Position numbers and translations under genes: made by a program | The notes under the pieces: generated by a model | Seen by the model: only the letters and a program-made list of their open reading frames with translations | Database searches by the model: none | Told to the model about the DNA's origin: nothing | Source: Scenedesmus sp. ARA3 | Taxonomy: Eukaryota > Chlorophyta > Chlorophyceae > Sphaeropleales > Scenedesmaceae | DNA: 64,000 bases | Assembly: GCA_004335835.1 (NCBI GenBank) | Contig: RWJK01001001.1 | Span: 1-64,000, forward strand | Direction of reading: 5' to 3' | Part shown: positions 24,431 to 35,382 of the stretch, piece after piece | Position numbering within the stretch: position 1 is the stretch's first letter | Layout: each line of letters starts with the position of its first letter

Positions 24431-27154
24431 TGGCAAGCTTGACTGCTCAGCTGAAGAGCAGCAGACTTGCTATCGCGTATCAGCAGCCGCTCTGCATCCT
24501 GTGCGTTTGCGTTTGTCAATCAAAAAACATCATACAAGCATAATGAAGCGGCCGCACGATTTTACAGCCCTTCCATCGGGCCAGCTGTCCGTGACATGTC
24601 AGCAGCAGGGTTTTTGTGCATGGGTGCTGGTGCCATGGCGATGGCAGCGGCAGCAAGTACTTGCTCCCCTGCAAGCTGGTCGATATTCAACTGCTCCACA
24701 GCCCAGCCTAGCTGCAGCCTGCTAGCCAAGCCTTCTGGCAGCTTGCTTATGATGCGTCGAACGCTGGAGCAGTGCTCTTTGCTTATCTGTAGCCCTTTGC
24801 TTATTGTAGGTGACTGATCCTTTGTTTGAGCTGGAGATGGGAGGCTTTGACCCGCCGGATCTGGTGCTGCCTGTGCGCTTGCTGCTTTGTGGAGTCCTTG
24901 TGACGCTCTCTTCAGGTAAGGCCTGCAGGAACGGGCCCCGGCGAACGACGCAGCATCATTCAAAAGCAGAATAGTTTGTTCTTGTCACATGTTGTGCAGC
25001 AGGCGTGCAGCATCGCGCGTCCTTTACAACCGAGGGCTTGGCTGCCTGCAGCAGTTGTGCTTTCAGTAGCTGCATCCCCGTCCCAGCTGCTGCCTCGTTG
25101 CTCGCTGCTTACGGTTGCTGCCTTATTCGACTTCTGCAGGACCCGTGACGATGACAGCGGTGCTCTCCCGGCCTGAGTGGCCCGGAGGCCTTCCCTCTGC
25201 CACCAGCCCTGCACCCTTGGGTACTGCTGCTTGCAGCAGCACCCCTGCTTCAGCTGCGGCACAGCGCCCGGCTGCAGCAGTGTGATGTGCAGAAGTGGGT
25301 TCGGCAGGACCCTAGACTGAAGTAGACCACGCAGCTGCTAGTGTTCCTAGCAGCTGCTTGGTGTGAGTATCATCCTGCAGGGCTGGAAGTCATCCAGCCT
25401 TGCAGGATGCTGCTGCTGCAGCCTGGCGCGGCAACCCTAGCGTTGTGGCGGCAATGTCATGAGGCATGCGAATGATGCTGCCTGCAGGCATTGATGTGGG
25501 GGCAGCGCGTGCATGCGCCTTGCAGGAAAACACACTGCTTGTTCTGGCCAGTGTCAAGATGCTGCTTGTGAGCCGGAATTGACCTGCCCGGCAGCGGCCT
25601 GGGGTTTTAGAGGCAGTGCTTGCAGGATAACCAGAGGCGGCCTGCTTGGTGTCACTGTTACCCTTGCAGGAACATCGTTTGGCAGCAAGAGTTGCTGCTC
25701 CGTCCTCTTAGCATGCTACACTTGTTCTGTTCCCATGGGTGTTGGTGCGTCATGTGGCCCGCCTTATGGTGGCGGTGCGTGCGGGCGCCCTGTTAGCATT
25801 TTGCCATTGGCATGTTCAGCATGGGTGCTAAATGGAGCTCCATGGCATTTTGAGCATGCTGTTATATGGCATGCTTGCACCCCCGTAGGGCTGGAGGTAT
25901 GTCCCCTGCCCTGTCGGCCGCCCTCACCTGTCTCTTGCTTTGCAGCAAATCGCTTTGCAGGATTCAGGTGTCGCTAAACCTTTGCATGGCTGCCAGAATG
26001 GAGGCGCCATAGCTTAATTCTCTCCTTATACCCTCGCTGAGCGAAGCTTTGCACACTCAGCCGAGCCTATTTGCAGGTTCACCCGGAATGCGTGGACTCG
26101 CATGGAATGTGCTGCTGGCGGGGGCCAGCACCACAAAACAGCGCTGCTGCTGCGGTTGGCAGCTCGCTTTCGGTTAGCCAGCAGCACACTTTGGTTGGCT
26201 TTTCACACCACTCCCTTGTTTAGGGGTAAACCAGGTTTGTTCACTTGCGTGAGCATCGCCGCTGGTGCGTTGATTTGTACCCCAATTGCAGCAGCTTGAG
26301 TTTGTTTGGCAGCACACGTGCGCTTTGGCCGCCTGTGCTTTGTGCCTTTGCATTGGCTGTCCAGTTTGCACCACGTGGTCCTATTTTGTGTAGCCGCTTG
26401 TTGTTTTGCAGGCATCTTGTGCTGCTGGCTGGCTTTTGAGCAGTGTGCTGCTGCAGCAGGCCAGGTCAGCGCTGTTGGACTAGGGTTTGATTGGGAGGAG
26501 CGGAAAGTCACTTGCTGGTTCATGTTACGGACGTAAAAGGCCGGGCTTTATCCGCCTGTGCCGGACTGAGAGGCGCGTCACTTGGCTACCTTCTGCACTG
26601 CTTCAAGCGCTTGGTGGAGAGGACTTCTGGACCTACCTGGCAGCGACATGAGGGTTTTTTCACTGGAATGGTGAGCGGTGGTGGTGCCAGATGAGGCACA
26701 ATGGTGCTAGCTGAAGGAGGCAGCTGCAGTTGATTTGTGCAGGTTTTTGCCTGCATGTAGCAGCTTCAATACAGTGGGCAGTTGCAGCAGATGCATGCAG
26801 GGGTCATGGAGGCAGCTGGTGCACTTTCAGCAGCCAGATATGCATGCGTGCGTGCACATGTACAGACATAGGTGTTAGAACAGGCTGGGCTGTGGAGCAG
26901 GCGGGACCAGCACACGCTTGCGGCATTTCCTGCAGCCCTGTCCAGTCCAGCAACAAAGGCCGCAGCGGGCAAGCTACCGCAGCCAGCTTGATAGGCTGGG
27001 CTGTGGAGGCAGGCGGCACTGGCACTGGTTTTTTTTTTTGCTTGCAGTTCCTGGCAGCTTGTCGTTCTTCTTTCATGAAAGCAACTCAGCTTGGCAGCAG
27101 GAGGCAGGCAGCCTTTAAGGGGCCTTTGCATGAGGTGAGGGGCAGCAGCAAGGG

Positions 27155-27325
27155 CAGCAGCAAGGTCAGTGCAGCTGCTGGCGCTGTGGAGTCAGGTGAG
27201 CTGCTACTTGGAGCTGCACATGATCATAACACAAGAGTCCTGCAGGCATTTGCGTCTTGGCCAGCAAGGTGGTCAGGGTGCAGCTGCTGGCGCTTTCGAT
27301 TCAGGTGAGCTGCTGCTTGGAGCAG
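27155..27325. repeat. duplicated segment with GTGAGC donor context
   Basis: GTGCAGCTGCTGGCGCT, then TCAG|GTGAGCTGCT and CTTGGAGC, occurs near 27168 and 27287. It resembles a donor echo, but no parent exon is identified. Confidence 0.55.
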
Positions 27326-27789
27326 GGCTGCTGCCCTGCGCAAGTAATCAACCCAGTTTCATCTGCAGGTGTTCGGTGACCTGTGCAGACAGGTAGCCTT
27401 CATTTCAAGCACTGGGCTGCTGCTGGCAACAGGCGGTTGCTGAGATATGGCGAGCTGTGGTGAGTTGTGGTGCAGTAGCAGCAGCAGCAGCACGCGTCAT
27501 GCTGTTGGTTTGGTGCAAAAGACAGACAATGCGGATCTGCACGCATGCTTGGCATGGTTATGTTTGGCCGTTTGGTGGGGCTGGCATGCACACAGCATGC
27601 ATAAGAGCGCAGCAGCTGTGCAGCATTATTAGGTGCAGCCACACACAAGTAGCAGGCACAGCACACATATGGTGTGTCAATATGGCATCTCCCTGCTGAC
27701 TCTGACGAGCAAGTCAGGGTTTGTTTGTGGCAGCTGCTGTTGATATGATGATGGCTGCGGCATGCAGTTGAAGTAGGGCGACCTTGAAG

Positions 27790-28120
27790 AAAGGTGTTGC
27801 ATGTGTGCTTCAGATGCGGTGGCTGTTGCCACGGTGTATGCATGTGCAGTGCATTGCGCTTGTTGACGTAGGAATTGCATGAGTTGCATGCAAGCAGGTC
27901 AATGAAGCATCCAAGAAATTATATGTCAAACACATCTTGTGGCGTTTGAGTGGTACACCCTTCACTGTTTAACAGTTGAATATGTTGTGAACATGGACAG
28001 TCTAGCATGAATGATTGTTGTTGTGCCTCTGAGTTCAGGGTCTCTGAAGAGAGGTGTTGCATGTGTGCAGCAGATGCGGTGGCTGTTGCTACGTGTATAT
28101 GCATGTGCAGTGCATTGCAA
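27790..28120. repeat. ~80-bp segment repeated 260 bp apart
   Basis: GGTGTTGCATGTGTGC, GATGCGGTGGCTGTTGC and CATGTGCAGTGCATTGC occur in the same order near 27793-27858 and 28051-28117. Confidence 0.8.
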
Positions 28121-28706
28121 TTGCTGCCTATGAGCTCAGGGGTCCTCTGGTACCAGTCTAGCACCTCTTGCAGCAGCCCCCGCTTCCTGCAGGAACAGGG
28201 AGCAGCTGCTGAAGGTGCAGACTAGTACCAGGAACACCCTCAGCTGATCGGCAGTGAAGGTGCAGTTGCAGGTCATGTTTTGATGGGACGGGGCTGTCGA
28301 GGGTGTGGAGGCTGAGCACAGACTGGATTTTGCAGATGTAGTAGCTCATTTTGGCTGTGGCAGCTGCAGTGTGAGCTCCTGCAGCCTCCAGGCGTTGTCA
28401 TGTGTATAATAGATCATAGAGTGCCCTAAAACCTGTTGTGGCATGCTGTGGGGTGTTACGTTCTCAGAGCCAGTCGACAGTACCTGTGTACGTGTGGCAG
28501 GTTGCGAGGTGGTAACCTAAATCTTTGGCTTCTTGGGTTCTGTGTGTCGCAGCAGAATCGCTTGTTCAAAGAGGTCACTGAAACACAGAAGTGCCAGGTG
28601 CTTGACCTGCTCAGCCACACCACCTTTTTCGACCGTTCATCTATCAGCAGCGGTAACGTACTTGATTGAGTGAGAAGAAAGAGCACAGAACAGACCGAGC
28701 AGCACA

Positions 28707-30519
28707 ATGGACGGCCAATCGATGCCCAGTGGACTCTGGCACGGCAGCATTCGGTCCCACTGGCAGCAATGGGCAGCAGGCGACAAAACGCAGCAAGGTG
28801 AATATACACACTGTATTCTATTGAAAGTTATAAGGCGATGACGTGCGTTTTGCTTCCGTGATTCACCGCAGCAGCAGGGGACAAGCAGTACCAGCAGCAA
28901 GACTGACACACTCCCACCTGCCGACCCTTCCCGCCCTGCAGGAGCCCGCAGAACGCCATTAAACCTCAATCCTGTGGCAACGCTCGCCAATGGCAGCAGC
29001 ACTGTAGCTACAAACACTGCCAGCACTAAAGCAATCACCAGCAGCACTCCTTCAGTGCCACCCTCAGCACTTTTCCAACCAGGAGATGTCATCAGCAACA
29101 GCAGCAGCAGCAGCAGTGATAAAAGTAGTGGAGATGCTTCAGCTTCGCGCGTGGGTGCAGTTGCCGTTTCCAGTCAACATAGCAGCAGCGGCAGCAACAG
29201 CAGCAGCGGCTACAAGCTGGAGGCGCTGGCTCACTCAGGCCCCCGCTCAAATGTGTGGAGGGCCACCCGCCTGGCTGACGGCAGCTTGGTGGCTGTCAAG
29301 GTGAGAGGATGAATATGCTGCTTGCAGCAGCAGCACCACCTGTATCAGCAGCAGCACCTGGAGCACGATGAACCAGCTGGCTGGTAGCAGCAGTTCATAG
29401 CCATCCGGCTGGCTGACGGCAGCATAGTGGCTGTGAAGGTGAGTGCACTGCTGGGCACAACTGCTACGGCTAAGCTGTAGCAACACATATACCAGCAGCA
29501 GCAGCGTGGTGGCTGTCAAGGTAAGAGCTGTGAGAGCACTACTTGATGAAGCACTACCAGCAACACTGGCAGCAATCACAGCATGGCCAGGCACCTGGCT
29601 GTTGGCTGTGTGGTGACTGCCTTGGTGACAGCATGACTGCTGCTGCTGCGGCGTTGGTTGCAGCAGCAGCAGTAGCAACAGCAGCAGTAGCAGCAGCAGC
29701 AACAGCAGCAGCAACATGATGCCAGCACTCGGAACAGCAGCGCAACAAGGGCACCCGTCAAGTGTGTTGGCAGCGCTGTCACCCTGCGGCTTGACTGGAC
29801 CGCCCACTGTAGGTTTGCTGGTGTTTAGCATATTGTTAAGGCATTTGCTGTTGTTCTGTTATGCTGTGCAGGCCCTGCGCATTGCCTTACCTCTTATTGT
29901 AGGGTGTGCTGGTGTCAACCAGCCTACCCTGACTAATGCTGAAATGCTATCGGCTGCTGCACGCTGTTTATGCTGTTTATGCTGCTACGCTTTCATGTTG
30001 TGCAGGCCCTGCGCTCAGCATCACCTGTCAATGTAACTAGTGCTGCTGTTGTGCTGCTGCAGGCCCTGCACACAGCCTCGCCTGAGCAGCTGGCAGCAGC
30101 GTAGGGTTGTTGTAGGGTTTGCTGGTGTCTGGCAGCCCACCCTGACTATTGCTGCAATGCTGCCATGCTGCTGCAGGCCCTGCGCACTTCCTCGCCTGAG
30201 CAGCTGGCAGCAGCAATGCAGGAGATGCACATCACACAGCACATCAGCAGCAAGCAGCAGCAGCAGCAGGATGAGGTACAACCCGCAGCAGATGGCACAG
30301 GTAGCGCTGCCACTACTGCCTCAAAGCAGCACCATGTTGTGCAACTACTGGACAGCTTTGTGCTGCAGCAGGCCCCGCAGCAGCAGCAGCAGCAGCAGCA
30401 GCAGGCGGCAGCGGCAGCAGACAAACACTCTGCAAGGCCTCGCCAGAAACGAGACAGAAAAGCCAGCAGCAGTATAGCCGCCCCTCCCACATCACAGCAC
30501 CCAGCTGCAAGCATTGATG

Positions 30520-30567
<48 letters not shown>

Positions 30568-31663
30568 GGCCGTCTGCTGTGGTGCTTGTGTTTGAGCCGC
30601 TGCAGCAGAGCCTGGCCTGGGTGCTGGCGTTTGTACGGCAGAGGTGGGCTGACATGCTGCAGCTGTCACTGTTGCAACAGCCTCAAGCTGCCTGCCTGTA
30701 CAACTAGCATCCGCTGTGCATATTGGGTTGCCCCGGCCAGTGCTGCTGGCAAGCATCTGCAGCATGGACAGTAAGACTTGTGACCCTCAGCAGCGCTCTG
30801 CAGGAACCTCTTCAAACTCCCGAGTTCTTCAACATCCCGATTGTGTATTGTAAAACCCTAAGCTTCTCTTGTCACATTGTCACTGCCCGCAGGAGTGGCC
30901 GGCAGGGCCTGCCGCCGCAGGCTGTGCGCAGCATCGCCCACCAGCTGCTGACAGGGGCACAAATTTAAACAGACAAAACACAATGTCACGGTGTCACTTT
31001 GTCACATTGTCACTGCTGCAGGAGTGGCCGCAGGGCCTGCCGCCGCAGGCTGTGCGCAGCATTGCCCACCAGCTGCTGACAGGGCTAGCACAAATTCAAA
31101 CACATAAAACACGGTGTCACTTTGTCACATTGTCACTGCTGCAGGAGTGGCCGGCAGGGCCTGCCGCCGCAGGCTGTGCGCAGCATCGCCCACCAACTGC
31201 TGACAGGGCTGGTGCAGCTGCATGATGGCCACTGCGTGGCACACAGGGATGTCAAGCCCAGCAACGTGCTGCTGCGGCAGCCTTTCCTAGTGCAGCAAAG
31301 CAAGGTGGGTTTGTTTGAGCTTTGACGGGGTTGGTGCAGCTGCATGATGGCCACTGCGTGCGTGGCACATTGGGCTGCGAAGACTTGTGCTGCTGCGGCA
31401 GCCTGTCCTGGTGCAGAGCAAGGTGGGTTTGCGTCAGCTTCTGAAATGCCTTGTCCACTGCCTGTTGTCCTTTGTGCAAACACTCATCATATCTGCTTGC
31501 TGCCCTTTGCTTCCTTGCAGACCACGATGCGCAGCATGAACCTGCAGGAGCTGACGTCAGCACAATGGGCCCTCATTGACATGGGCAGCGCTGCAATGCT
31601 GCTGCCACCCTCACCACCAGCAACAGCAGCAGGCGGTGTCAGTGCAACGGCAGGGCACTCGCT

Positions 31664-31703
<40 letters not shown>

Positions 31704-32026
31704 GGTCTTGCTGGTGGCTTAAGTGGCCTGTTCAGCTGGATGTCTGGCGGCAGCAGCAGCAGCAGCAGCAACAGTGGGTCAGCTGCTGCTGCTGCTGCAT
31801 CCCCCAGCAAGCTTGGCTGGCGAGTAGCGGAGGGGTCAGCAGTGCCATATGAGACACCAGCATACACGCCTCCTGAGGTAGGTCTTCTGCTGCTGCTGCT
31901 GCAGTTTGACATTGAGTTTGTGGGCTGTGCAAAACATGCATGTTCAAGTTCTGCCTCTGTTACTGCTGGTACCTGCACTTGTCGAAACCCATGTCATGTC
32001 TGTAAGCAGCTTGCAAACATATGTGC

Positions 32027-32058
<32 letters not shown>

Positions 32059-34035
32059 CGCTGCTGCACCTACCGTCCAGCTCAGCATATGACGTGTGGA
32101 GTGCAGCCTGCTGCATCTACGAGGCGGCAACTGGCAGGCTGCTGTTTCCAGTGGAGCAAGTGGCGGCAGTCAGGTGGGCAGGCTGCTACGTGGCAAGCTG
32201 GATACGTCAGAGGTAGACCTTGTGTTTACATGCATGACGTGCTTGGTGCTGTTCCCCGTGCAGCAAGTGGCAGCAGTCAGGTGAGAGAGTTGCATAATCA
32301 TTCCAGGCATCTTTGCTTTGTATGCAATGCGTGTGGTGTTGGTTACAAGGCAGCCTGCTGCATCTACGAGGCGGCAACTGGCAGGCTGCTGTTCCCCGTG
32401 GAACAAGTGGCAGCGGTCTGGTGAGACAGTTGCATCAAAAAAACCAGCTGTGTGTTTGGGCACTATTGCTGTACATTAAATGCCTGGGATGTTTGATGCT
32501 GCTGCATCTACAAGGCGGCTACAGTGGAGCAGGTGGCGGCAGTCAGGTGAGGACAGCTGCATCTTCATTTCAGGCATCTTTGCTGTGTATGCAATGCATG
32601 GGATGTTGGTGAGGAGGCCTGCTGCATCTACGAGGCGGCAACAGGCAGGCTGCTGTTTCCAGTGGAGCAAGTGGCGGCAGTCAGGTGCGACAGTCGCATC
32701 AAACAGCCAGCTGTATGTTTGGGCACTTTTGCTGTACATGAATTGCCTGGGATTTTTATGCTGCTGCATCTACGAGGGGGCTACAGGCCGCCTGCTGTTC
32801 CCCCTGGAGCAAGTGGCAGCAGTCAGGTGAAGACAGCTGCTGATGCAAATCAAACACCTAAACCATGAATTGCTGGATCAAGCATCTTCAGCCGCACTGC
32901 ATGCCATGCTTGGGATGTTGGTGAGAGTTGGCCTCTTCTTGCTGATAGCAAGCAGCGATCAAAATCAGCTGCTGGTTGTGCAGCTCTGCTGTGCACTATT
33001 GCTGGCTGTTGCGTTGTGCGTGTTTCTTGTAATGCTGTGACAGCATCTTCTTCTGCTTCAAACCACGCAGGGGCTTGCGTCTGCCGCAGCGCCAGCAGCT
33101 GGAGGCGACAGGGGGCGGCTCGGCTGTTACAAACAAAAGTAACAGTGTTAATAACAACAGTGAAGATGCCGAGGAGGTCGAGTTTCAGGTTGACCAGCTG
33201 CACCTGGCACTGATGAAGGGCGTGTGCGGGCCGCCACCGCCACAGGTAAGCTCAAGTAACACAAAAGTAACACAAATAACAGCGTTAGCCTTCCGGCCGT
33301 GCCTTGCGTGGTGCTAACAAGACCCCAGCCACCATTTTGTTGTGCTTCATTACTGCTGCAAGCACCGTCTGTTCACGCGAAGCACATTCCAGCCTTGCGC
33401 GTAAGCCAGTTAAGGCTCAATCCCACTCAGCTGTCTCTCAGATGCTGTTCTGTCACACGTTCTGCCAACAGTGTTTGCATGTGCGGTAGTCCTAGTGCAG
33501 GTTCCCAACAGGTACCTTAAAATGGTGCTACTGCTGCTGATGCCTGCATTGCACCACATGCTGCGCCGCCCTGTGTGTGCAGCTGGTGCTGCAGAGCCAT
33601 TGCACGGAAGACCTGTTTGCAGACCATGCATACCTGTGCACATCTCAAGTGGTGCATTAGTATGTCGTTTCCGCTGCTGCCTGTCCTGCCATGCTCTGTT
33701 GCTCTTGTGCAGCTGTTGCTGCAGAGCCCTTATGCAGAAGACCTGTTTGCAGACCCAGGCAGGGGCAAGCTGTGGCTGATACAGTTCCACATGTTGTTTG
33801 CTTACAAGTTAGCATGTGCAGTGGTCCTCTACTGCTGGCCCTTCATGCTTACTATGTCGCTGCTGCCTATTTCTGCATTATTTGCCGCCATTTGCTGTGT
33901 GCAGCTGGTGCTGCAGAGCCCTTATGCAGAAGACCTGTTTGCAGATCCAGGCAGGGGCAAGCTGTGGCTGGAGCAGGAGCAGCAAGAAAAGGACTGGGCC
34001 AGAACCACACAGCCCTGGACGTGGTTTTTGAAAGA

Positions 34036-34066
<31 letters not shown>

Positions 34067-34431
34067 GCGCGGCCGATTTGGAGGCTGGCTAAGCCGGTGC
34101 TGCAGCAGCTGCTGGCTGCACACACCATACCGCTACAAGAGGTGAGAGCACTGCTGTGCCAGATGTATGAGAGAGCCTATGCTTTGGTGCTGTATTGCGC
34201 CACAAGCTCGCTGAAGATACTGTTCTACTGTACAGATGCTGGTGCGCTGCTGATAACAATCACAGCTGGATTGGAGATTCATCCACCATGCTGTCGCAAT
34301 GTACTGTCCTGCAGGCGATCTCCCTGGCTGAGTTCCTGCAGCCGATGCTGGCCTGGGACCCTCAGCAGCGGCCGACAGCAGCAGAGCTGCTGCAGCACCC
34401 GTATTTTAAACCTCTGCTGGAGGACACACCA

Positions 34432-34463
<32 letters not shown>

Positions 34464-34500
34464 GCAGCCGGATGGCACAGCAGCAGACAGCGATAGCTGA
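28707..34500 (+). CDS. SRPK-like CMGC serine/threonine protein kinase (about 715 aa, 9 exons)
   Basis: Exons: 28707-28797, 28942-29300, 30177-30643, 31145-31304, 31521-31877, 32058-32173, 33071-33245, 33905-34141, 34315-34500; all phases match. Motifs in order: a glycine-poor P-loop (HSGPRSNVWRATR) then VAVK (K150); HHVVQLLDSF; VLVFEPL; GLPPQAVRSIAHQLLTGL; catalytic HRDVKPSN (339-346); ALIDMGSA in place of DFG (379-381); PAYTPPE in place of APE; DVWSAACCIYEAATGRLLF; DQLHLALM; MLAWDPQQRPTAAELL. The order, the split by a Ser-rich insert, WSAAC, and the late DxxHxAL-type motif resemble SR-protein kinases, which phosphorylate splicing factors. SRPKs usually have HTD and DLG, so the family call is tentative. 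Fifteen junction echoes occupy its introns. Confidence 0.78.
29399..29520 (+). repeat. two donor-side echoes of kinase exon 2
   Basis: The exon tail RLADGSLVAVK|GTGAG is copied at 29399-29438 (IRLADGSIVAVK|GTGAGT) and at 29503-29520 (SVVAVK|GTAAGA). The real donor is at 29301. The copies repeat the ATP-binding lysine codon. Confidence 0.85.
29872..30100 (+). repeat. three acceptor-side echoes of kinase exon 3
   Basis: GCAG|GCCCTGC(G/A)C begins at 29872, 30006 and 30063, before the real exon at 30177. The nearest copy retains GCCTCGCCTGAGCAGCTGG and then hits a stop. Flanking intron text (TAGGGTTTGCTGGTGTC and CCCTGACTA) is copied too. Confidence 0.85.
30893..31085 (+). repeat. two acceptor-side echoes of kinase exon 4
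   Basis: CAG|GAGTGGCCG and the following ~60 bases (encoding GLPPQAVRSIAHQLLTG) begin at 30893 and 31022; the real exon is at 31145, so spacing is 129 and 123 bp. The intron text TGTCACTTTGTCACATTGTC is part of the unit. Confidence 0.92.
31330..31422 (+). repeat. donor-side echo of kinase exon 4
   Basis: A degraded copy of the second half of exon 4 (VQLHDGHCV, then LLRQP and GTGCAGAGCAAG|GTGGGT) follows the real donor at 31305. The HRDVKPSN codons are scrambled, so it cannot encode the catalytic loop. Confidence 0.85.
32247..32826 (+). repeat. five donor-side echoes of kinase exon 6
   Basis: Copies of CCIYEAATGRLLFP(V)EQVAAV|GTGAG end at donors 32281, 32421, 32547, 32684 and 32827 (real 32174), spaced 107, 140, 126, 137 and 143 bp. 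Four include most of the codons for the conserved kinase subdomain IX; the first is only ~34 bases. Confidence 0.92.
33583..33781 (+). repeat. two acceptor-side echoes of kinase exon 8
   Basis: GTGCAG|CTG(G/T)TGCTGCAGAGCC followed by GAAGACCTGTTTGCAGA occurs at 33583 and 33713; the real exon is at 33905. The second copy runs ~68 bases (to GKLWL). Confidence 0.9.
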
Positions 34501-35382
34501 AGGTGCAATTAGATTACAGGATATTCGGCAGGAGGATAAGGAAGCAGTGCAGTTCGCAGTGCAGGTGAGCGGCGAAGGAAGCTGCTGTGTACGGGAGAGT
34601 GAGATAGTGTCACGTGTGCGTGGTGGCACTACCTGCTGGGCTGCAGCAGCTGTGACTGCAGGTCAATGATTCACGGTTCTCCGCAAAGATACTAATAAAA
34701 AGGCCTCGATATCCTCCTCTTTGATACAGTTTCGAAGATGCTTTGGTTGCTGTGAAGCGTTTCATCGTTCCTCGGCGTGTGCCGACTCAGCTGACGATGT
34801 TGAGTCACAGCTGCTCATGTTCATTGTTGGTCGGGTTGTAGGGCTTGCTCGGCTGTATATAGCTTGAAGAGTGCTACGTCTTGACTTAATTGCAGTCAGT
34901 CGCTCACCTTTGCTGTCTCTAACGCTGTGAACGTCGAAGAACCTCTGCGTGACTGTGAGTACCGACATTGGTTGTGGGCTCGTCTGCATGCATGTAGCGC
35001 AGCAGAGCACTGTATCAAACACGTCATGTTCTTCTTGCTGTTGATCGTAGCTTCTGTTGAGCACAGCTGCAATGGACAGCGAAGTGTGCGCTAGATCACA
35101 GCTCAATGATGCTTCTCGTGCCTGCATGCATGCATGCCAAAGCAACCGCGAAATTCGCGTTTGACAATCTGCCTTGCATGAATGTGCTGTTATTACAAGA
35201 TTTAAGCTGGCATGCATGCATGCACCTGCTGTTGACAGTACATTGGACTGTTATGCTGCTGCTGCACGGCATCCAGTATCCATGCATGCTTTGCAAGCAA
35301 ACACCCCTGACCTGCCTGATCATTGCTGCTTGCCTTGCTGCTCTGCTGCTGCAGCCGTCTCTCGAGCAACAACCAAGCCAAT
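34501..35382. other. kinase 3' region and LEA promoter, no gene
   Basis: An AATAAA lies at about 34692, though many green algae use TGTAA instead. CTGTATATAGC near 34853 is TATA-like but ~530 bp before the LEA start codon. Multiple TGCATGCATGC stretches lie at 34988, 35123 and 35212. Nothing coding is recognised. Confidence 0.4.

Larger units (their letters stand above)
24431..28706. other. 4.3 kb between divergent genes, no confirmed gene
   Basis: The bestrophin gene (-) and kinase gene (+) diverge from here, so both promoters lie inside. A possible exon at 24810-24915 (+, VTDPLFELEMGGFDPP) is flanked by AG and GTAAGG, but its antisense frame is equally protein-like (Ser/Thr/Lys-rich) and could be a 5' bestrophin exon. 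Another candidate is 28553-28669 (+, QNRLFKEVTETQKC to a TGA). Neither can be linked to partners. Short duplications lie at 27155-27325 and 27790-28120. Confidence 0.4.

Noticed and set aside
24810..24915. Plus-strand exon VTDPLFELEMGGFDPP
   Set aside because: It has plausible splice ends, but the antisense frame is equally good and no partner exon in phase was found.
28553..28669. Terminal exon ending 40 bp before the kinase start
   Set aside because: Only one weak acceptor supports it, and no upstream exon could be joined.
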